A stretch of DNA of 64,000 nt from Mastacembelus armatus (lineage: Eukaryota; Chordata; Actinopteri; Synbranchiformes; Mastacembelidae). A program made the position numbers and the translations under genes. The stretch's first letter is position 1. Every line of letters starts with the position of its first letter. Below are positions 1-13,720 of this stretch, in pieces. The DNA is taken from positions 18,167,904-18,231,903 of the forward strand of contig NC_046656.1 of assembly GCF_900324485.2 (NCBI RefSeq), written 5' to 3'. The notes under the pieces were generated by a model. The model did not search any database and was not told where the DNA came from. It saw only the letters and a program-made list of their open reading frames with translations.

Positions 1-63
1 TTCAGAATACATTTGCATAACACAATATTATTCGTCTACGTCCTGTTTTGTTTAATCATCCAG

Positions 64-3000
64 GCGTATCAACATTGGACAGCATTACCAGGCAGAAATT
101 CCTGATTTGCAAGAGCAACTTTCCTCCCAGTTTGATCACCACAAGGCTGACTTGGTTTGGTGCCCTGTGGATAATTCCCATTCTAAGATTGGTGACCATG
201 AGCGCTGTTAGTATCTCAACTTACATGTCATCCATTGACTTATACCACCAGTTTTAGGTGGCCATTTTATCACCATCTCCTCCCCACTTTCTCTCCCTAG
301 TGGATGATTTGATGAACATGGCTTGCTCCAGTGTGCTCAGAGGTGGAGGAACCAATCAGGAGCTGGTTTTGCACTGTTTACATGAATGTAGAGGAGATTT
401 CCTTGTGAGTATAGTGACTCATATATTCATTGGTATACTCACTGGACTCATTTGTTAACTTACTGAAATTCAGTTCACAAATGTGGTTTGACAAAATCAA
501 TATTAATAAATTTCCAGAGAATCACGCCAACATAATTAAAAAAAAAAAAAAAAAAAACAACTTAAAATGCATTTGTTAACATCTATTATTACAATATCTG
601 AGCAATCCTACTGTAACAATGTTCTTGGTATTCTGAGAAGTGTTACTACTTGATGCATTCAGATGAAAAACAACCGGTTTCTTGAAAATTGATTTACTCA
701 CTGTGTTTTCAGGAAACACTGGGACGATTGATGCTTCAGGACCCAGTTTTCCCCAAAGGCCATCAACTTGCAGGTTATCACTACTCAGGTGAGCACTTAA
801 AAATCTGTTTAATGTAAATCACTTTAATCAACACATAGATTCTCTTTTTCTAATGCTGTTTGAAGTTTTCTATTTCTCTCTAAATGTCTCCTTAGTCTCG
901 CAAGAACATTTGAAATTTTGATTTCCTTACAGGTTCCGACAGCTGGACTGCAGAAGAAAAGCGCTACTTCAACAAGGGAATTTCTGCCTATAGGAAGGAC
1001 TTCTTCCTGGTGCAGAATCTGGTAGGCTTGCTCATTTATCCTGCAGTATAAATATTTGTGAATCAGTGTGAATAAATCCACAACTATATATTAACCATTA
1101 AATGTTCTGTGTGGCATCACTACATGGTCACAGCACCTCTAGTGAACCATTAGTATAGTTTCTTTGAATAAACATCAAAAAGATGATTTATATTGTGTCT
1201 TATATAGTATATGATGGCAGATTCATATGAAATGGAAAACGTGCTTGATTGCAAACAGGAAGAGGTCGATTGTCTTTCAACACAAACAGAGCTACAATAT
1301 AAAAACATGCAAAACAGAAGAAAATTAAACTGAAAAGCCACATCCTCTTTATGACAGGAAGTAACTGAATTTATGGGAATGGGGTCTTAATGTGAAACAT
1401 TAACAGTAACAAATGGCATGAGAAAAACTTGTCAATGTTCTCATTTACTATAATCCTGTGAACAGAAATGTATGGAAATCAGAAAATGCTGCATATGCAC
1501 CTTTAAAGCTGGCTATTCATGAAACATTTTAATCAATACTAATATGAATCTACATGTGCTTATTTGCTGGGCCAATATAAAGGTGAGGACCAAGACTGTG
1601 GCTCAGTGTGTAGAGTTCTACTACACATACAAGAAACAGGTGAAGATCAGTCGCAACGGGATTTTAACCTTTGGCCCCCCAGATTCACCAGTGGAGAAGC
1701 ACGCAGAGGCCATGGTGGATATTAAGGTAGAGAGAGGTTGACTTGGCTCAAATTTATGGTTCAATATTACTATTATTCCATTAATGTTTAAACTAATCAC
1801 GTTACAAGAAAGTTATGATCCGTTCTTAAAAAAAAAAAAAAAAAAAAAAGTAAAACCAATTTTTAAGTCTTAAGAGTTAAAATCTGAATTTTTGTGTGAT
1901 TCATGACAGAGTTCACAGCAGTCAAAAGTGACACAAGGGGAAGCAGATGGGGATGACAAGAAGGATGGTTCTTATGACCAGAGCCATGAGAGCAGCCAGC
2001 AGGCAAGAGTCGCTCAGTCTCTACAGGCCCATGACTATGTAAGTTTGTTTTTTTGTTTTTTTTTTTCAACTACTTATGAGGGCTGTAACCAATGATGATT
2101 TTAATTATTAGAGATAAATCTGTTAGTTCTTTTCTCAGTTAATCAATGAGATATATGGTCAATGAAATGTTAGAAACCTTCCCAGAGCTCAAGGTGTCTT
2201 CAGATGTCTTATTTTGTCCAAACGTATTCAATTTACTGTTTAAAAAAAAAAAAAAAAAAAAAAAGCAGGAAATATTCACAACTGAGAAGATGAATCTCAA
2301 ATTTTGATGAACTATTCGAAAATCAATTCTTTGATCAATTCTAAAAACCCATCAGGCTACATTTTCTGTTCACACAGGTTTAATAAACAAAGTCTGATTA
2401 AAGTTGTATGGAGCGCTGATATTAAACTTAACACCTACTTATTTCTGGCTGGTCCAGGCAGGAACAGTGCTCGTGATCAAGGAGCCAGACACCGTCAATA
2501 AGGAGGCTCATACTCTGTCGGCACCTCACAGGCCACGGGCTGAACCTGCAGTGAAGAAAAGCAAAACACCAGTGAAGGCCCCACAGGATCCTGATGCAAT
2601 ATTTCCATGCAAGAAATGTGGCAGGTATGGCCAAACCACCATAGAGATTTACTGTGTTTTCACTTAAGCTATTTGTTGTCTTGATTTGTTGAATGATACC
2701 GGCTCACTCAGTGTTGCTGTCTCACTGCTGCTATTTGCTGCAGTTATTATTATGTTTGTATGGTGCCGTTACAGTACTTAATGTGGTTCTCACCATATAC
2801 ATATTGTGAAATAAGAAATCATTCACTATTTTTTACAAAACATCTCAGCTCAATAATAACTATAGTTTTGACCCTCGCTGACAGTTATGTGGACATCTGT
2901 TTCATTTTAATGGACTTTAAATTGGAACTTGATTTGGTCAGGGATGCTTGTAAAAAGTTTGTGTTTATGTAAATTTAACCAATTATTCCTTGGCATTAAA

Positions 3001-3526
3001 ATTTTACATTGGTCAGGCTATAGTTTAGAGCGAGTGTGCAAAAATGAATTAGTGGCACATGTCACGCATGCTAGGAAGAGGCTGGAAATGGAGTTTCATT
3101 AGTCAAAGACATGATTCATTATTTACGTGTTTATGAGCACCACTTAACACTCATCGTACTCCTTAGGTCATCGTTATCATTTCCATGTCGTGTTGCATAA
3201 TTTCAAACAGCTGCTATTGTGTGTATTGCTACATACCTTTCTGACCCGATTCTAGGGTGTTTTATAAAGTGAAGAGTCGAAGTGCCCACATGAAGAGTCA
3301 TGCTGAGCAGGAGAAGAAGGCTGCAGCGCTACGTCAGAAAGAACAGGAGGAGCAGGCAGCAGCTGAGGCACGAGCCAGAAAAGTGGCGGTTGCGGCGGCG
3401 GCGGCAGCGGCAGCAGCAGCGGCTCATCTGGGAGGAAAAGGGGATGGACTGACAGATCAGGCAGATGTCAGCAGCCAGGATGACTCATCTGAAGGAGAGG
3501 ATGATGATGATGAAGACTGGCACTGA
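64..3526 (+). CDS. mideas: ELM2-SANT zinc-finger corepressor, 3' part (MIDEAS/TRERF1 family)
   Basis: Partial gene; the 5' exons lie left of the window. Exons that join in phase: 64-191, 301-404, 713-788, 933-1021, 1583-1726, 1910-2038, 2458-2624, 3256-3526 (stop TGA at 3524). Exons 1-3 encode an ELM2 domain (INIGQHYQAEIPDLQ, then VDDLMNMACSSVL and GGGTNQELVLHCLHE). Exons 4-5 encode a SANT domain (SDSWTAEEKRYFNKGI, TKTVAQCVEFYYTYKKQ). Exons 7-8 encode one C2H2 finger (CKKCGRVFYKVKSRSAHMKSH), then a charged helix, a poly-Ala run and an acidic tail. ELM2-SANT proteins of this family recruit HDAC1/2 in the nucleus, MIDEAS within the mitotic deacetylase complex. Family assignment is firm. MIDEAS rather than TRERF1 is my recollection of the C-terminal finger and Ala-rich tail, and is less sure. 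Confidence 0.85.
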
Positions 3527-4460
3527 GAGCCATAATGAGATGGATTGATGGGTAGACAGAGGGTAGAGATGGCAATCAAATCAGAGGAGAAATGAAAAAA
3601 TGCTGTACTGCCCCGTGAGGGAAGAATAAACGCAAGAAGAGCTTTTCAGATCTTCCTCTTAAACTTCACACTCCTGTCTTGGCTGAAACTCTCTGTTTGA
3701 CTGTTATTCAGCTTTATACCAGTCAGCCAGGCAGGCACACTCCACATTTTCACATTTGTAACTTTTAAACATTCAGAGGAGATTTATTTTTTGTAAATGC
3801 ACTTATACTGTATGCTTCAGCTTTTGCCAATATTGCCTTTTTATATCCTTTATTTAATTGACTATATGTCCAAATATACATTTTCATTGAGTGGACTTAA
3901 AGGTTATTTGGTATTTCATAAGAAAAACGGGATGTCTCTTTAAAAGCAAACATCAGATTTTTAGGTTGGTCATACACTTTTACAAGTAAGGGACCTTAGA
4001 AATGAATATGTACAAAAAGGTATATATGAGATTGCCATATATTTATGATACTGCATTTTCCAATGTTTTTGGTCATATTAAAACTAATTAGATGCAATAA
4101 CATTTGTAAAATGGAAAGTCTCCACTGTTCAGTTACATAGACAGTGTATGATTGTAAGACATTGTTGAACCAAAAGGTGGAGCCAGAGGTTCAGTATGTT
4201 GTTCAATATTTTCCTCATGTTTGTGTGTACATAAATGGAAATTATGCCATGCCAGCCAATGTTTATAGGTAAACTTGGCTGAAATTGTTTGCGGATTATG
4301 TGAAAATCCATTTGTTATGGTATCTCCTTAAATCATAAAATCTAAAATCTTGCTGACTACAATACTGTCCTTTGCTGTTCGTTGACTGACATCTACTGTA
4401 TATATACTAAACAAGGAAAAAAAAAAAATCACAATAATAAAATATAATTCCCAGCACAGC
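3527..4460 (+). terminator. 3'UTR of the ELM2-SANT gene with poly(A) signal
   Basis: AT-rich sequence after the stop codon. An AATAAA hexamer lies at 4436-4441, and an earlier one near 3625 follows the stop by about 100 nt, so two alternative ends are possible. No ORF here has coding character; the minus-strand ORF at 4129-4311 looks like chance. Confidence 0.5.
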
Positions 4461-6881
4461 ACTCACAGGTTTGATTGAATGTGCAAGGCAGGTTCCACAG
4501 GCATTGTTTGGCTTTTTAAGGAGCATGCTTGTTGACCTCAGGAGATGAGATGGCAGAGGACAGGGTGGCTGTTTCTGTCTCCCAATTTCTAAGAAATGCA
4601 GAAATTAGCTCAGGAGTTATACACACTGTATGTTAAACATTTCGTGTCCCAAAGCATGAACAGTCAACAATCATACTACCCTTGGAAAAAAAAAATATTC
4701 ATCAACTTTTTCAAATCTTCCAAAAATGATAGTACCTTTCTGAGTTGTTCTTAGGGAAGGCTGAAATTAAGAATTTAATAATTAATTTTATATTTTTTTA
4801 AATATATGGTTTTCATTACTACCCTTTTGTCCATATTATGGATCTGGTATTAACAGTTAAATGCAGTTTACAATGTGATGTCTTCAGTGGGTTTTGTTTT
4901 TAGAGGTTCACATTGAGAATCAAATATCTTCCATAAGCACTGGGCCTACTAATAACGTCCCATTAGAAACCCCAGCTACACGCATACAGTAAAATAGGTT
5001 AGGGAGAGAAGAGAGGATGAAGACATTAGAAGGCAGACTGATGTAGAGCAACGGAGACAAGGGCAAAATGCTGGATCAATGTCACTAAACGTCTGGAAGA
5101 CAAATGAAAAGATCGATGGATCTTCAGCAGCATGGCCGAGGTTAAATCTGATGAAAAGCAGAAATGCATATTAACAATATTTATGTTCAGCCAGTTTTGA
5201 TCATTTTCTGAGCATGACCTTTGAGCCTGCAGATCAATGTCAGTCCTGCAGAAATGGAAAGATCAGAGCCGACATTATCATATTCATATAGAAATGCCAA
5301 TGTTTAGTCAGGGTTCTTGTTGCATTTGTGGGGTTGAAAACAGCAAGGAAATAAACCAATCAATCATTAAATTTAGGAATATTTTCAAATCTTTTGTTTG
5401 CTGAGATTATTTAAAGAAGCCACAAAATTGACTAACATTACAGTGCAGGGATACAGTAGAAAAGGTTAATTAAAATTACAAATTACTTTCTGACCTTTGT
5501 CCAAACATATATGAACAAAGAAGCTGCTTCTCTTTAGTTTTCTTTGCTGGACACTATCTCTCCAGCACTGCTTATTTCCAGTTGTCCTTGACGCTGAACC
5601 AAAATCACTTCACATAATGACTATAGCAGCCATATAATTCACAAACCACTCAGCTCAATTTCAATGTGTGGTCACAGACCTTGAGGTGTGTCATTGGGAC
5701 CAGCTGACCTCTTGGCCTGTGGCACCTCTTGCTTTGATTGGTTATCTGTCACCCTAACCCACAGCCCTCTGGCATGTTACAGTCAGGTCTATGGGGTCAA
5801 CATATTCTGTTGGAGATCAGCCGCTCTTCTAGCTTCACACAGTTGCTCACTTAATGGAATTAAACCTATCTATCAGTGTTTTAGCTGGTGTCAGCTGTGT
5901 TACTCTCATGTTATGCAAACGGCCCTCCACCAGTCCTTTCATCGCCAGTGGAGCAGGGTTGCAACGCCTCAGACATCTGAAGTGCTTATGACTCACACTG
6001 GCATGTACTGTGAGGTCAGTTTGTGCTTCTCATATTAATGAGGCATAGATGGTGCCCTCAAGCTACATTATTAAATGTTGTCACTGCCAGTGAATGAAGA
6101 GGCTTTTTTTTCTCTCCTGTCAGCTACAACAAAAATACATTTTACTATGTCCCGGACACCAGTTCCACCAAGGTCTCACTGAAATATTCAGTTTGAGCTG
6201 CTAATTAGAATAGATCAATAGTTTTGTAAATATGTGTATTCACATTCTTTCCAAACAGGAGTTAGACAAGAAGATTTGATATCAGATTCTGATGTCTGTT
6301 TGGTAAATGAATTGTCACATCAGCAGCTGGTTAGCTTAGCTTAGCATAAAGACGAAACATCTAGATTTGGGATAGGCAACCTCTGTTCCTCGAGAGCCAC
6401 TGCCCTGCTTGTTTTGCAACTATTACTGCCCCCATTCTTTAAATGTGACGTGCAGAGTTACTGTGCTGTGATGTGGAAAGGGCTATTGGACAGTTCAATC
6501 ACATAATAACAATCACACTGAGGGGGATGTGGGGTGAGAATTTAATCAAGTCTGAATGATGGGACATGTTTAAACACAGGATTTAATTCAGGGAAGTATC
6601 AGGAAAGCTGTTCTTTGCTCCCTTATACTCTACAATAAAGTCACTCCCTGTTCATTATAGTTCACTCTTCCTTAGTTATGACTCTGCAAAAGAAGCAGCT
6701 TGGGTGGCCACCTTGTTGAAATTTAAAATGACTCGTGAGTGAAAGAGGTGGTGGCTGTAACCCTGCCAAATGCACTCATTTGCTGTAAGTGCTCTCAATT
6801 TAATCCTCATTTCCTGACTTCTGCCAATCTTCCCATGAGCTTCTGGCCTATCCTCATTGAGTCAACACTTTAACAAAGACG

Positions 6882-6920
<39 letters not shown>

Positions 6921-9900
6921 AGGACAGTATTTACTGCTTACACTGCACTAAATCATACTTGCATCACTAGATATGAGAAAGACACCAAAACAAATTATGT
7001 GGTTTTCATTTTTGGATTTGATTACAAGTGTTGGTTTTGCAGAGTTTAGGTGGGTTTAGTATCCACCGCATCTCTGTCTTGTCCTCATAAATCAGGTTGT
7101 AATTTTAAAGATATTTGTTGAGTTGAAATATGATAAATAATGCAAAACATACCGACGCTCCACTGAACCCATATTTGATAGCCATAAACCACATCAGCAT
7201 GTTTTCTTTCTGCATGAGGATGTTTCCCTCAAATCCCTGAGCCGACAGTTTTAAGGCTGGCCAATATCCCGTTCAATCTTGCTGCGATCCATCAGCAGAT
7301 CTGATGGCTACTGAATCAGTTATCTGTCATAAAGTCATTAAGATTCAGCCTTCACCTCTTGGAGCAGAGGTGATGTAGTGGTTTGGGATGCTCCGATTTA
7401 TCTCTGTGATTCACTGTTCATCCCACCCCCCACTCCAAAACCCAAACCATGATTAAGCAGCCCACATACATCCAGACGTGATGGACTGTCAGCCTACATC
7501 AGCCAGGATGTAAACTGGAGGACGAGCTCTGATTTGTTGAAATCAGGAATTCTTCAGCATTATGGTCTTGTGATCGATCTAGGCATGCAGCCAGAGATCC
7601 ATTAGTGAACAAGCTGCACTGAGAGCTGCATGATGGGTCTGCAGTGAAGACAGCTGTTTCTCACAGGGGCTTTCCTCAATTTGCCTTAAATTGCTTAGCC
7701 ATCATTCATTACAATAAAAGAAACATTTCAAGCATTAAGTCATATTTATATATACTATTCTCTATTCTAATCTATTAGTGGAGTATTTTACCTAATTTTC
7801 AATAAGTGGTAGAAAAAAAAAAAAAAGTGCACATTAGTCCAAAATAACAGTTGAAATACTCCGTTTACAACAGAATCAACAGTACTTTAAAATTCAAGAC
7901 TGGTTATACAGGAGGCAGCTTGTCTCAAGGTTTTACTATTGCCCCTTCAAAACAGATTTTAATCTTCAGTCGAAAGAATTTGTTTACACACTAGATTGCT
8001 CCGTCAAGGCCAAAATAAAATCAACTCAATCTATGACAAATTTAAACACCAAAAATTTGAACGTCACAGTCACAACGCTTTACTAATGCTTAATTGTTCT
8101 ATGCTTTTTACTGATTACTCTATATATCACGTTCCACAAGAATTGTCCCTAAACACCACTAAAAAGACCGTCCATGCTTACAGCTGCGTTAATAGGCAGA
8201 AATAATAACTGACTAAAATATAAAGGTGAGTACATGCTCCATGGGAGGCACTGTCTATATACAAAGCAACTTTCATGTCTTGCATGGTGGTTTTCATACT
8301 TTTATTAAACCTAGGTTTTCTCTTCTGAACTTAAGCATAACAATTTAAAAGGCCATGGGCTCCAACACTCTAGCATGGTTCTTTAAATCAACCAATGGGC
8401 TTTTTTTTTCTACTTCTAAAAACACTGAGAAGTCTTTTCTTTACAGTACGACGCCTTCCTGTTTCTCTGAAGGTTTCCTGTATCAGACTACATCTTTGTT
8501 GTAACTGGAGGTGGCTCAATACAAAAGACGATGCTCTTCCTTCACAGAACAACATGATCCTGTCTCTGAGCTCCAGACTGAAAATTTCTCACCTTACTTC
8601 AACATTTGTATTTATCCCTCCATCACTTCAGTACTTCAAGAAAAACAACTTTACAGAACAACTTTTGGTCTCAGCACTTTCATGCCTGTCTCTGTAAAGC
8701 ATATGCACAAACAGCTGCACTGAACTAAAAATCAAAACAGAATTTTATACATTAGTTTTCAACTTTATTTTGACAACAGTGATTTACTGCCAGACAAAAA
8801 TCTTCCCTATAAACACTACATTTCTTTGTTTAGACACATTTGCATGCAGAAATGAAGACAGCAGCACATAAATCTTCTTTTACTTACAGTTTATTGTACA
8901 TTCGATCAATAGGAACATTTTCTCTGGTGCCCAGGAACAATCTAAATCAGACTTATTGCCTCCTAATGACCACACAGAAAGCTGTTATTTCAGTCTCTGC
9001 TCAGTGGCTACACTTTGCACCCTGTGTGTTATTAGACAAGACAATTGCTCTGTCCAAGAGTGGTTTCTCTGTTTACATATTCAGGTAAACAGACTGTCGC
9101 TGTCCATTATACAGAGAGACTCTTGTTCAGTTCTTTGGGCTTTTATTTAAATGGAACTGATAACTCTAATAATGTCCATATCTGGACTCCAACATAAACA
9201 CTCACGCTCATTCTCAGGAGCTGCAAAGATTTGGTGTTTGTAAAAGGGTATGTATTTTGGAAACATGTTATGCAATACATTATTAATGTCAAGAAGATGA
9301 AGTAGCAACTGTTCTAACACCATCTTCAATTGCATTCTCTTGCTGATTAAATGTACAATATAATGAATGAATTATATTGTACATTTATACAATATATTGT
9401 ATAATGAATGATAATAAGCAGCACTAGGTTAGTTGGTACAAGCAAAGAATCCTGAAAAATATTCCTAAAATAAATGTATGACATTTACACCAGTATATAA
9501 TTAAGACTGTAGAAAAATCAGAGGACTCATTTCTGACTTTGTTCAAGTCTGAGTATGACAGTATGTTCAAGATTCACAGTATCCTCTAGATTAACCTATA
9601 TCCTCTGAAATCTTTGCCAAGTTCCCCAGAAATAATTTTATGGTTCATCAGACCAGAGCAGCTGCACACGATGTTTGTGCTTTATTTTAAATTAATATTC
9701 CGCTTTCCCTGATCTTCTGTTAAAAGATAAGGGAAATTAAAAGGAGAATCAAGTTCACAAAAATGAGCATTAAAAAAATAAGAGAGAAAATTTATGAATC
9801 AATTATACACAAGGTCATCTGAGGCCAATCAAAGCAATCACTGGAGCACAATAACACTTAGCAATGGAGCAGCCAATTATTCACCAAATAATGTCTTCAG

Positions 9901-10450
9901 AGCTTTGTTAAGTGCTTTTGGTCTCACAGCACACCAAAGTCGATTTCCATTTTAATGTCAAATCGAAAACACACAGCAGTGCTGCTTGTAACTGATACTG
10001 ACACACTGAAATCTGGTATGGGCAATGCAACCCTGAGAGCATACTGTGTCATATTAATCAGTGTAAAAACAAGACAACAAATTACACAGACATGACCCTT
10101 TGATGCTGAGACCAACCTGCCCCAGACTTGGAAAGAAACGTTTTTTGGATGTCTTTGGAGGGAATGGAGAAAGCTTTTCCTATCTTCACCATTATTATCG
10201 TGGTTAGTGAGGATTTGTTCACTTTTACACTGTTACTGTGTGATTTGCAGTTTGACTTTGTAGCATTGTATTTATGAGTCATTGACAGCTGTGGCTTTTC
10301 CTACAGATTTCGTTTCTATTTTCATGCCTCTTTCCTTACATAGATAGATATTGGAACCGCACTCGTTCAAAAATTATATTTAATGTGTTTTCCTTGTCCC
10401 ATTTTAAAGCACCTCAGAGGGCTGAGGGCAGTGTTAATACCAACCTCATC
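4461..10450. other. Intergenic stretch, no recognised gene
   Basis: About 6 kb of AT-rich DNA. Several ORFs of 60-116 codons occur on the plus strand (for example 5688-6038 and 8395-8723), but they have no recognisable domain, no consistent splice framework and unremarkable composition. A (TA)n microsatellite sits at 6886-6914. I recognise no transposon coding sequence or RNA gene here. Regulatory elements for the flanking genes are possible but cannot be shown from sequence alone. Confidence 0.5.
6886..6920. repeat. (TA)n microsatellite
   Basis: An uninterrupted run of alternating T and A, about 29 bases, followed by a short CA stretch. Confidence 0.9.
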
Positions 10451-10903
10451 CATATTAAGTTTATTAGATAAATGTCCTATCCATTTGTTTAATTACATGC
10501 ACGTCTCCATTACAACTGCCAGAAAATAAGCATTCATTACACTGCAATAAAGACAAATGCACAAGATCTCAAATCAAATAGCTGATTGCTTTTGCAATAA
10601 ATCTAACTAAAGTACAGTTCAACAGAATTCAATAATGCTATAGATTCTCATTGATTTCTCTAATGTTCAAAGCCTGTGTAGACAGAGTGACAGCATGTAT
10701 TGTGTATACATGTACGCACTGCACTAACAATATTGATTACAAAAAATGAATGCTGGAATAACTTTCAGGCTCTGATGGATTTCATGTAAACATTCATGTA
10801 TGTTATTATCACCACCTAATGAAATCCAGCCTAGTCTTTCGTTTTTGCTGTTTTGCTCTCTGTCACCTCATGGGGAAATATGTGCATCTTTGGTGCCTAA
10901 ATT

Positions 10904-11140
10904 TTAGCATCCATGTGTATGACAGTGGCCATGACAGTGGCCCATCTTTCCTTCAGTCCTGCTCTCTTTCCTCGTTTTATTAGTAGGACATGAAGCCCTC
11001 CTGCCATCTTTTACTGCCTCCATTAAATTCTTGGTCTCTCTGTTGCAACTCTCCATGGATAGCAAGTGCTTCAGTTCATCAGCAGAGCTGAGACCAGCAA
11101 GAGCTGCTGCAACGTACTTGACATTTTTGATTGTACTCAT
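10904..11140 (-). CDS. Possible small gene, 78 aa with His/Cys-rich tail
   Basis: I do not recognise this protein. It starts MSTIKNVKYVAAALAGLSS, continues as a helix-prone stretch (ADELKHLLSMESC, NLMEAVKDG), turns basic, and ends GHCHGHCHTHGC, which could bind a metal. Support for a real gene: the ATG lies inside an exon-like segment that begins after a good acceptor (TTTTAG, near 11199). A GC-richer segment about 2.3 kb upstream on the same strand ends in a splice donor (see 13480-13720). An AATAAA on the minus strand (10458-10463) would end the transcript. Against it: two short upstream ATGs precede this start, and I know no homologue. It could be a chance ORF. Confidence 0.3.
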   Translation of the reverse strand: MSTIKNVKYVAAALAGLSSADELKHLLSMESCNRETKNLMEAVKDGRRASCPTNKTRKESRTEGKMGHCHGHCHTHGC

Positions 11141-12866
11141 TTTATCTCATCTTACCTTTGGCCGAGCCTGACTCGGCTCAGTTCTCTGTCATTCTAAAAC
11201 ACAGTGAAATGTAAATTCAATTCATATATTGCTTGTCAGCCTGCAATTTACAATATGTAAAATACAGAATGTCTGAAACCCTTTGAGTATATCATGTCTG
11301 CTTTCCTTGCAACTATTGGAGGTGAAAACCAACAATACATACTGTATTAGAGTAAGTAATACATGGGACCACATCTAAAACAGTAGCAGTTCAGACAAAT
11401 TGTGCAAAGAGATTCCTGTGCAAAGAAACAAATCCAAACTTGCAAATAAAATGTAAAACAAAAAGCAAGAAAATAATCCTTGCAGAGGATGTTGAAGTCT
11501 CAATGATTTTATGTACAGCAAAAACATTGTTTACCATTATCTTTCACCACTGGTCTAATATAGGAGACAGATCCAATCAGATGAAGTTTGCTGACAGTGA
11601 TTTTTGGTTATAGGTGCATATTGTGACTCATGCAGTTGCAGCCTGATGGTGCAGTAGGGCAATCATTACAAACTTATGCTGTACAGGCTAACAATGTTCA
11701 AAACTTTACTTTAAATTCTAGTGAAAATCACAGCATTTTTTAAAGTTAACAAATATGTCTAAATGATGCACAAAACCTACAAAGAGACATGACAATACAG
11801 AACATTAATATGTATGTCTACAATTTCAAATGACAAGTGCTTTTGCAATTTTAACCTATACAGTGTGGTCCTACTGCATGTGTCCTGGGAGGAAGCTCTG
11901 CAACAAACTTGTGCACAGTGTTTAGACTGCAACCTCACGTAACCTGTCCAAACAGCCGGGAACTGAATCAATCTGCAAAGGCAGATACCACAGGTCCCAG
12001 TGGAGCTGATACTGCTGTGAGTGGTGAGGAGTGTTAAGAGCCAAGAACTGAGGTCAGGCTGTGTAAAAGCCCAAACCCACCTCACAGTAAGATGGATACC
12101 AACCTACACATGGGACAGCGGATTATGTGCTTCTCTTTGCCTTCATAATTGCTAAGGGTTTCCTGGGCATGAGTGTAATAAGCATGGCCATAGAGGCTAA
12201 TTGAAATGATCCACCCTACCCTTGTTGTTAATGGGATGAATATCACACTGTAGTGATCAAGGTGAGGTGAAGGAGAGTTTGGCCTTAGGAAGTCATTTTT
12301 CATCAGACATAATCACTCCAAATGTGAATCATTACCTTTTTATTATTAAATTATTAAATCCACTTCACATTCTTCATACTCACTCTTGCACTGAAATTTT
12401 TACTCTATGCTTTTATTTTATCTTTGTCCTTGCAACCCTTGAAACTATAAAATGACACTTTTCTTCCAGGTGTCAGCCCATGTCAGAAATAAATTTTAAC
12501 TTTTTTTGGTGTAGTGCTTACAGAACAAGCTAAGCAAAGCACTTCACCAGACTCTTGACCCTTCAACTACACTGGTGATTCTGGTCTCATTTTAAAACAA
12601 AACTAGACCAAGGTTAGAAAGGCTCAAACATCGCACAAATTTAAAGTTCGTTGCTTTTGTTTACTTTTACCTAGAACATAAGCCCTGTAGAAGGGAAAAC
12701 ACTTTGGAGGCAAAGTGTCCCATGGGTGGTACAATGTTTTATTAGAGGGTTAAACTTTTATTAATGCTGGCACAGCCCATCAAACTTCACCCTTAAAATT
12801 CTGTAAACCTGCAGGTGAATATGGAAACTAGCTAAACCTATTTACAGATATTTTATTTCCAAGACA

Positions 12867-12897
12867 AACACACACACATATATATATAGCTATATAG

Positions 12898-12928
<31 letters not shown>
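12867..12928. repeat. (CA)n/(TA)n compound microsatellite
   Basis: A short CA run passes into a long TA run, interrupted by AGC units. Confidence 0.9.
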
Positions 12929-12933
<5 letters not shown>

Positions 12934-13479
12934 CATATCTTTATATTTCATCAAGCCTATATCACACAATACTCTCTTTACAGTTCATTATATAGTTTAT
13001 TCTTCTTGATAAAAGTGCTAAATATTCACTTTTTCTTTTAACTATTTTAGAGAGGTGTTTACTTAGCTACATGATTATTTTAGTAGATGGGCTAAATAAC
13101 ATAAAAGTCTTTATAGAATTATAATGTAGCAGCACAAATCACAATGTCCAAACAAAATTTCTCATGTAGTTGAACCAACATTTCTCTTTCAACCAAAACT
13201 GAACATTAACGTTAGCTACCAGGGCAGCTGTATTAGCCTGCATTAGCTTTAGCTTGGTGTTAAGTTAACTTACCTAACTAATATACCACAAACTTCATAG
13301 CTTTACGTGTAAAGCCGTACCATCACTAACCTTGCATCATATAAACAGGCTTTCAGTTTCGCATATGTGCCAGAAATCTGGGTTTGTCAAACATTTAGAG
13401 GGTTTAATAAAATTAAACATGTGGCCGTTAACGGTAACGGTAAGCTAACGCTAGCTTACAGTCTAGCTAGCTAGTTAAC

Positions 13480-13720
13480 TAGCTAAAACACTGACCTGTC
13501 TGGGAGAGTTTTCAGGTTGGACCGGTGTTATTCTTACAATTCTTTACCCGAGGCAGCTTTTCTCGATGGTTTTAAAGTCCTTATAGCCAAAGGTTACAAT
13601 ATCTGCTGTCCGTCCCGTCTTCAAGTTGGCGCAGCTTGTTGCCTGTTTGTAATCACGGTAGTCTGTAGACTCATGCTGCGTTAACAGGTTTTAAAGAGGC
13701 TCGTAAAAAACAGAACCAAT
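13480..13720 (-). promoter_or_regulatory. Possible promoter and non-coding first exon
   Basis: This segment is richer in G+C and CpG than its surroundings. Read on the minus strand it contains a TATAAG-like motif near 13585 and ends, near 13496, in a donor of the form GACAG|GTCAGT. It carries no long ORF, so it would be a 5'UTR exon. The next acceptor with an ORF behind it on this strand is the 78-aa candidate at about 11.2 kb. A role as a plain CpG-rich enhancer or chance composition is also possible. Confidence 0.3.

Noticed and set aside
5688-6038. Plus-strand ORF of 116 codons in the intergenic region
   Set aside because: No domain, no splice support and ordinary base composition; expected by chance in DNA of this length.
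8395-9150. Run of overlapping plus-strand ORFs
   Set aside because: Frames shift without splice sites and no family resemblance is seen.
11777-12303. Minus-strand ORFs with a RING-like end (HIIRCPMCR) and a nearby open segment reading QYQLHWDLWYLPLQIDSV
   Set aside because: No upstream Cys/His pairs of a RING domain could be found, the donor after the motif is weak and no in-phase gene results. Kept only as a curiosity inside the intron of the candidate gene at 10.9-13.6 kb.
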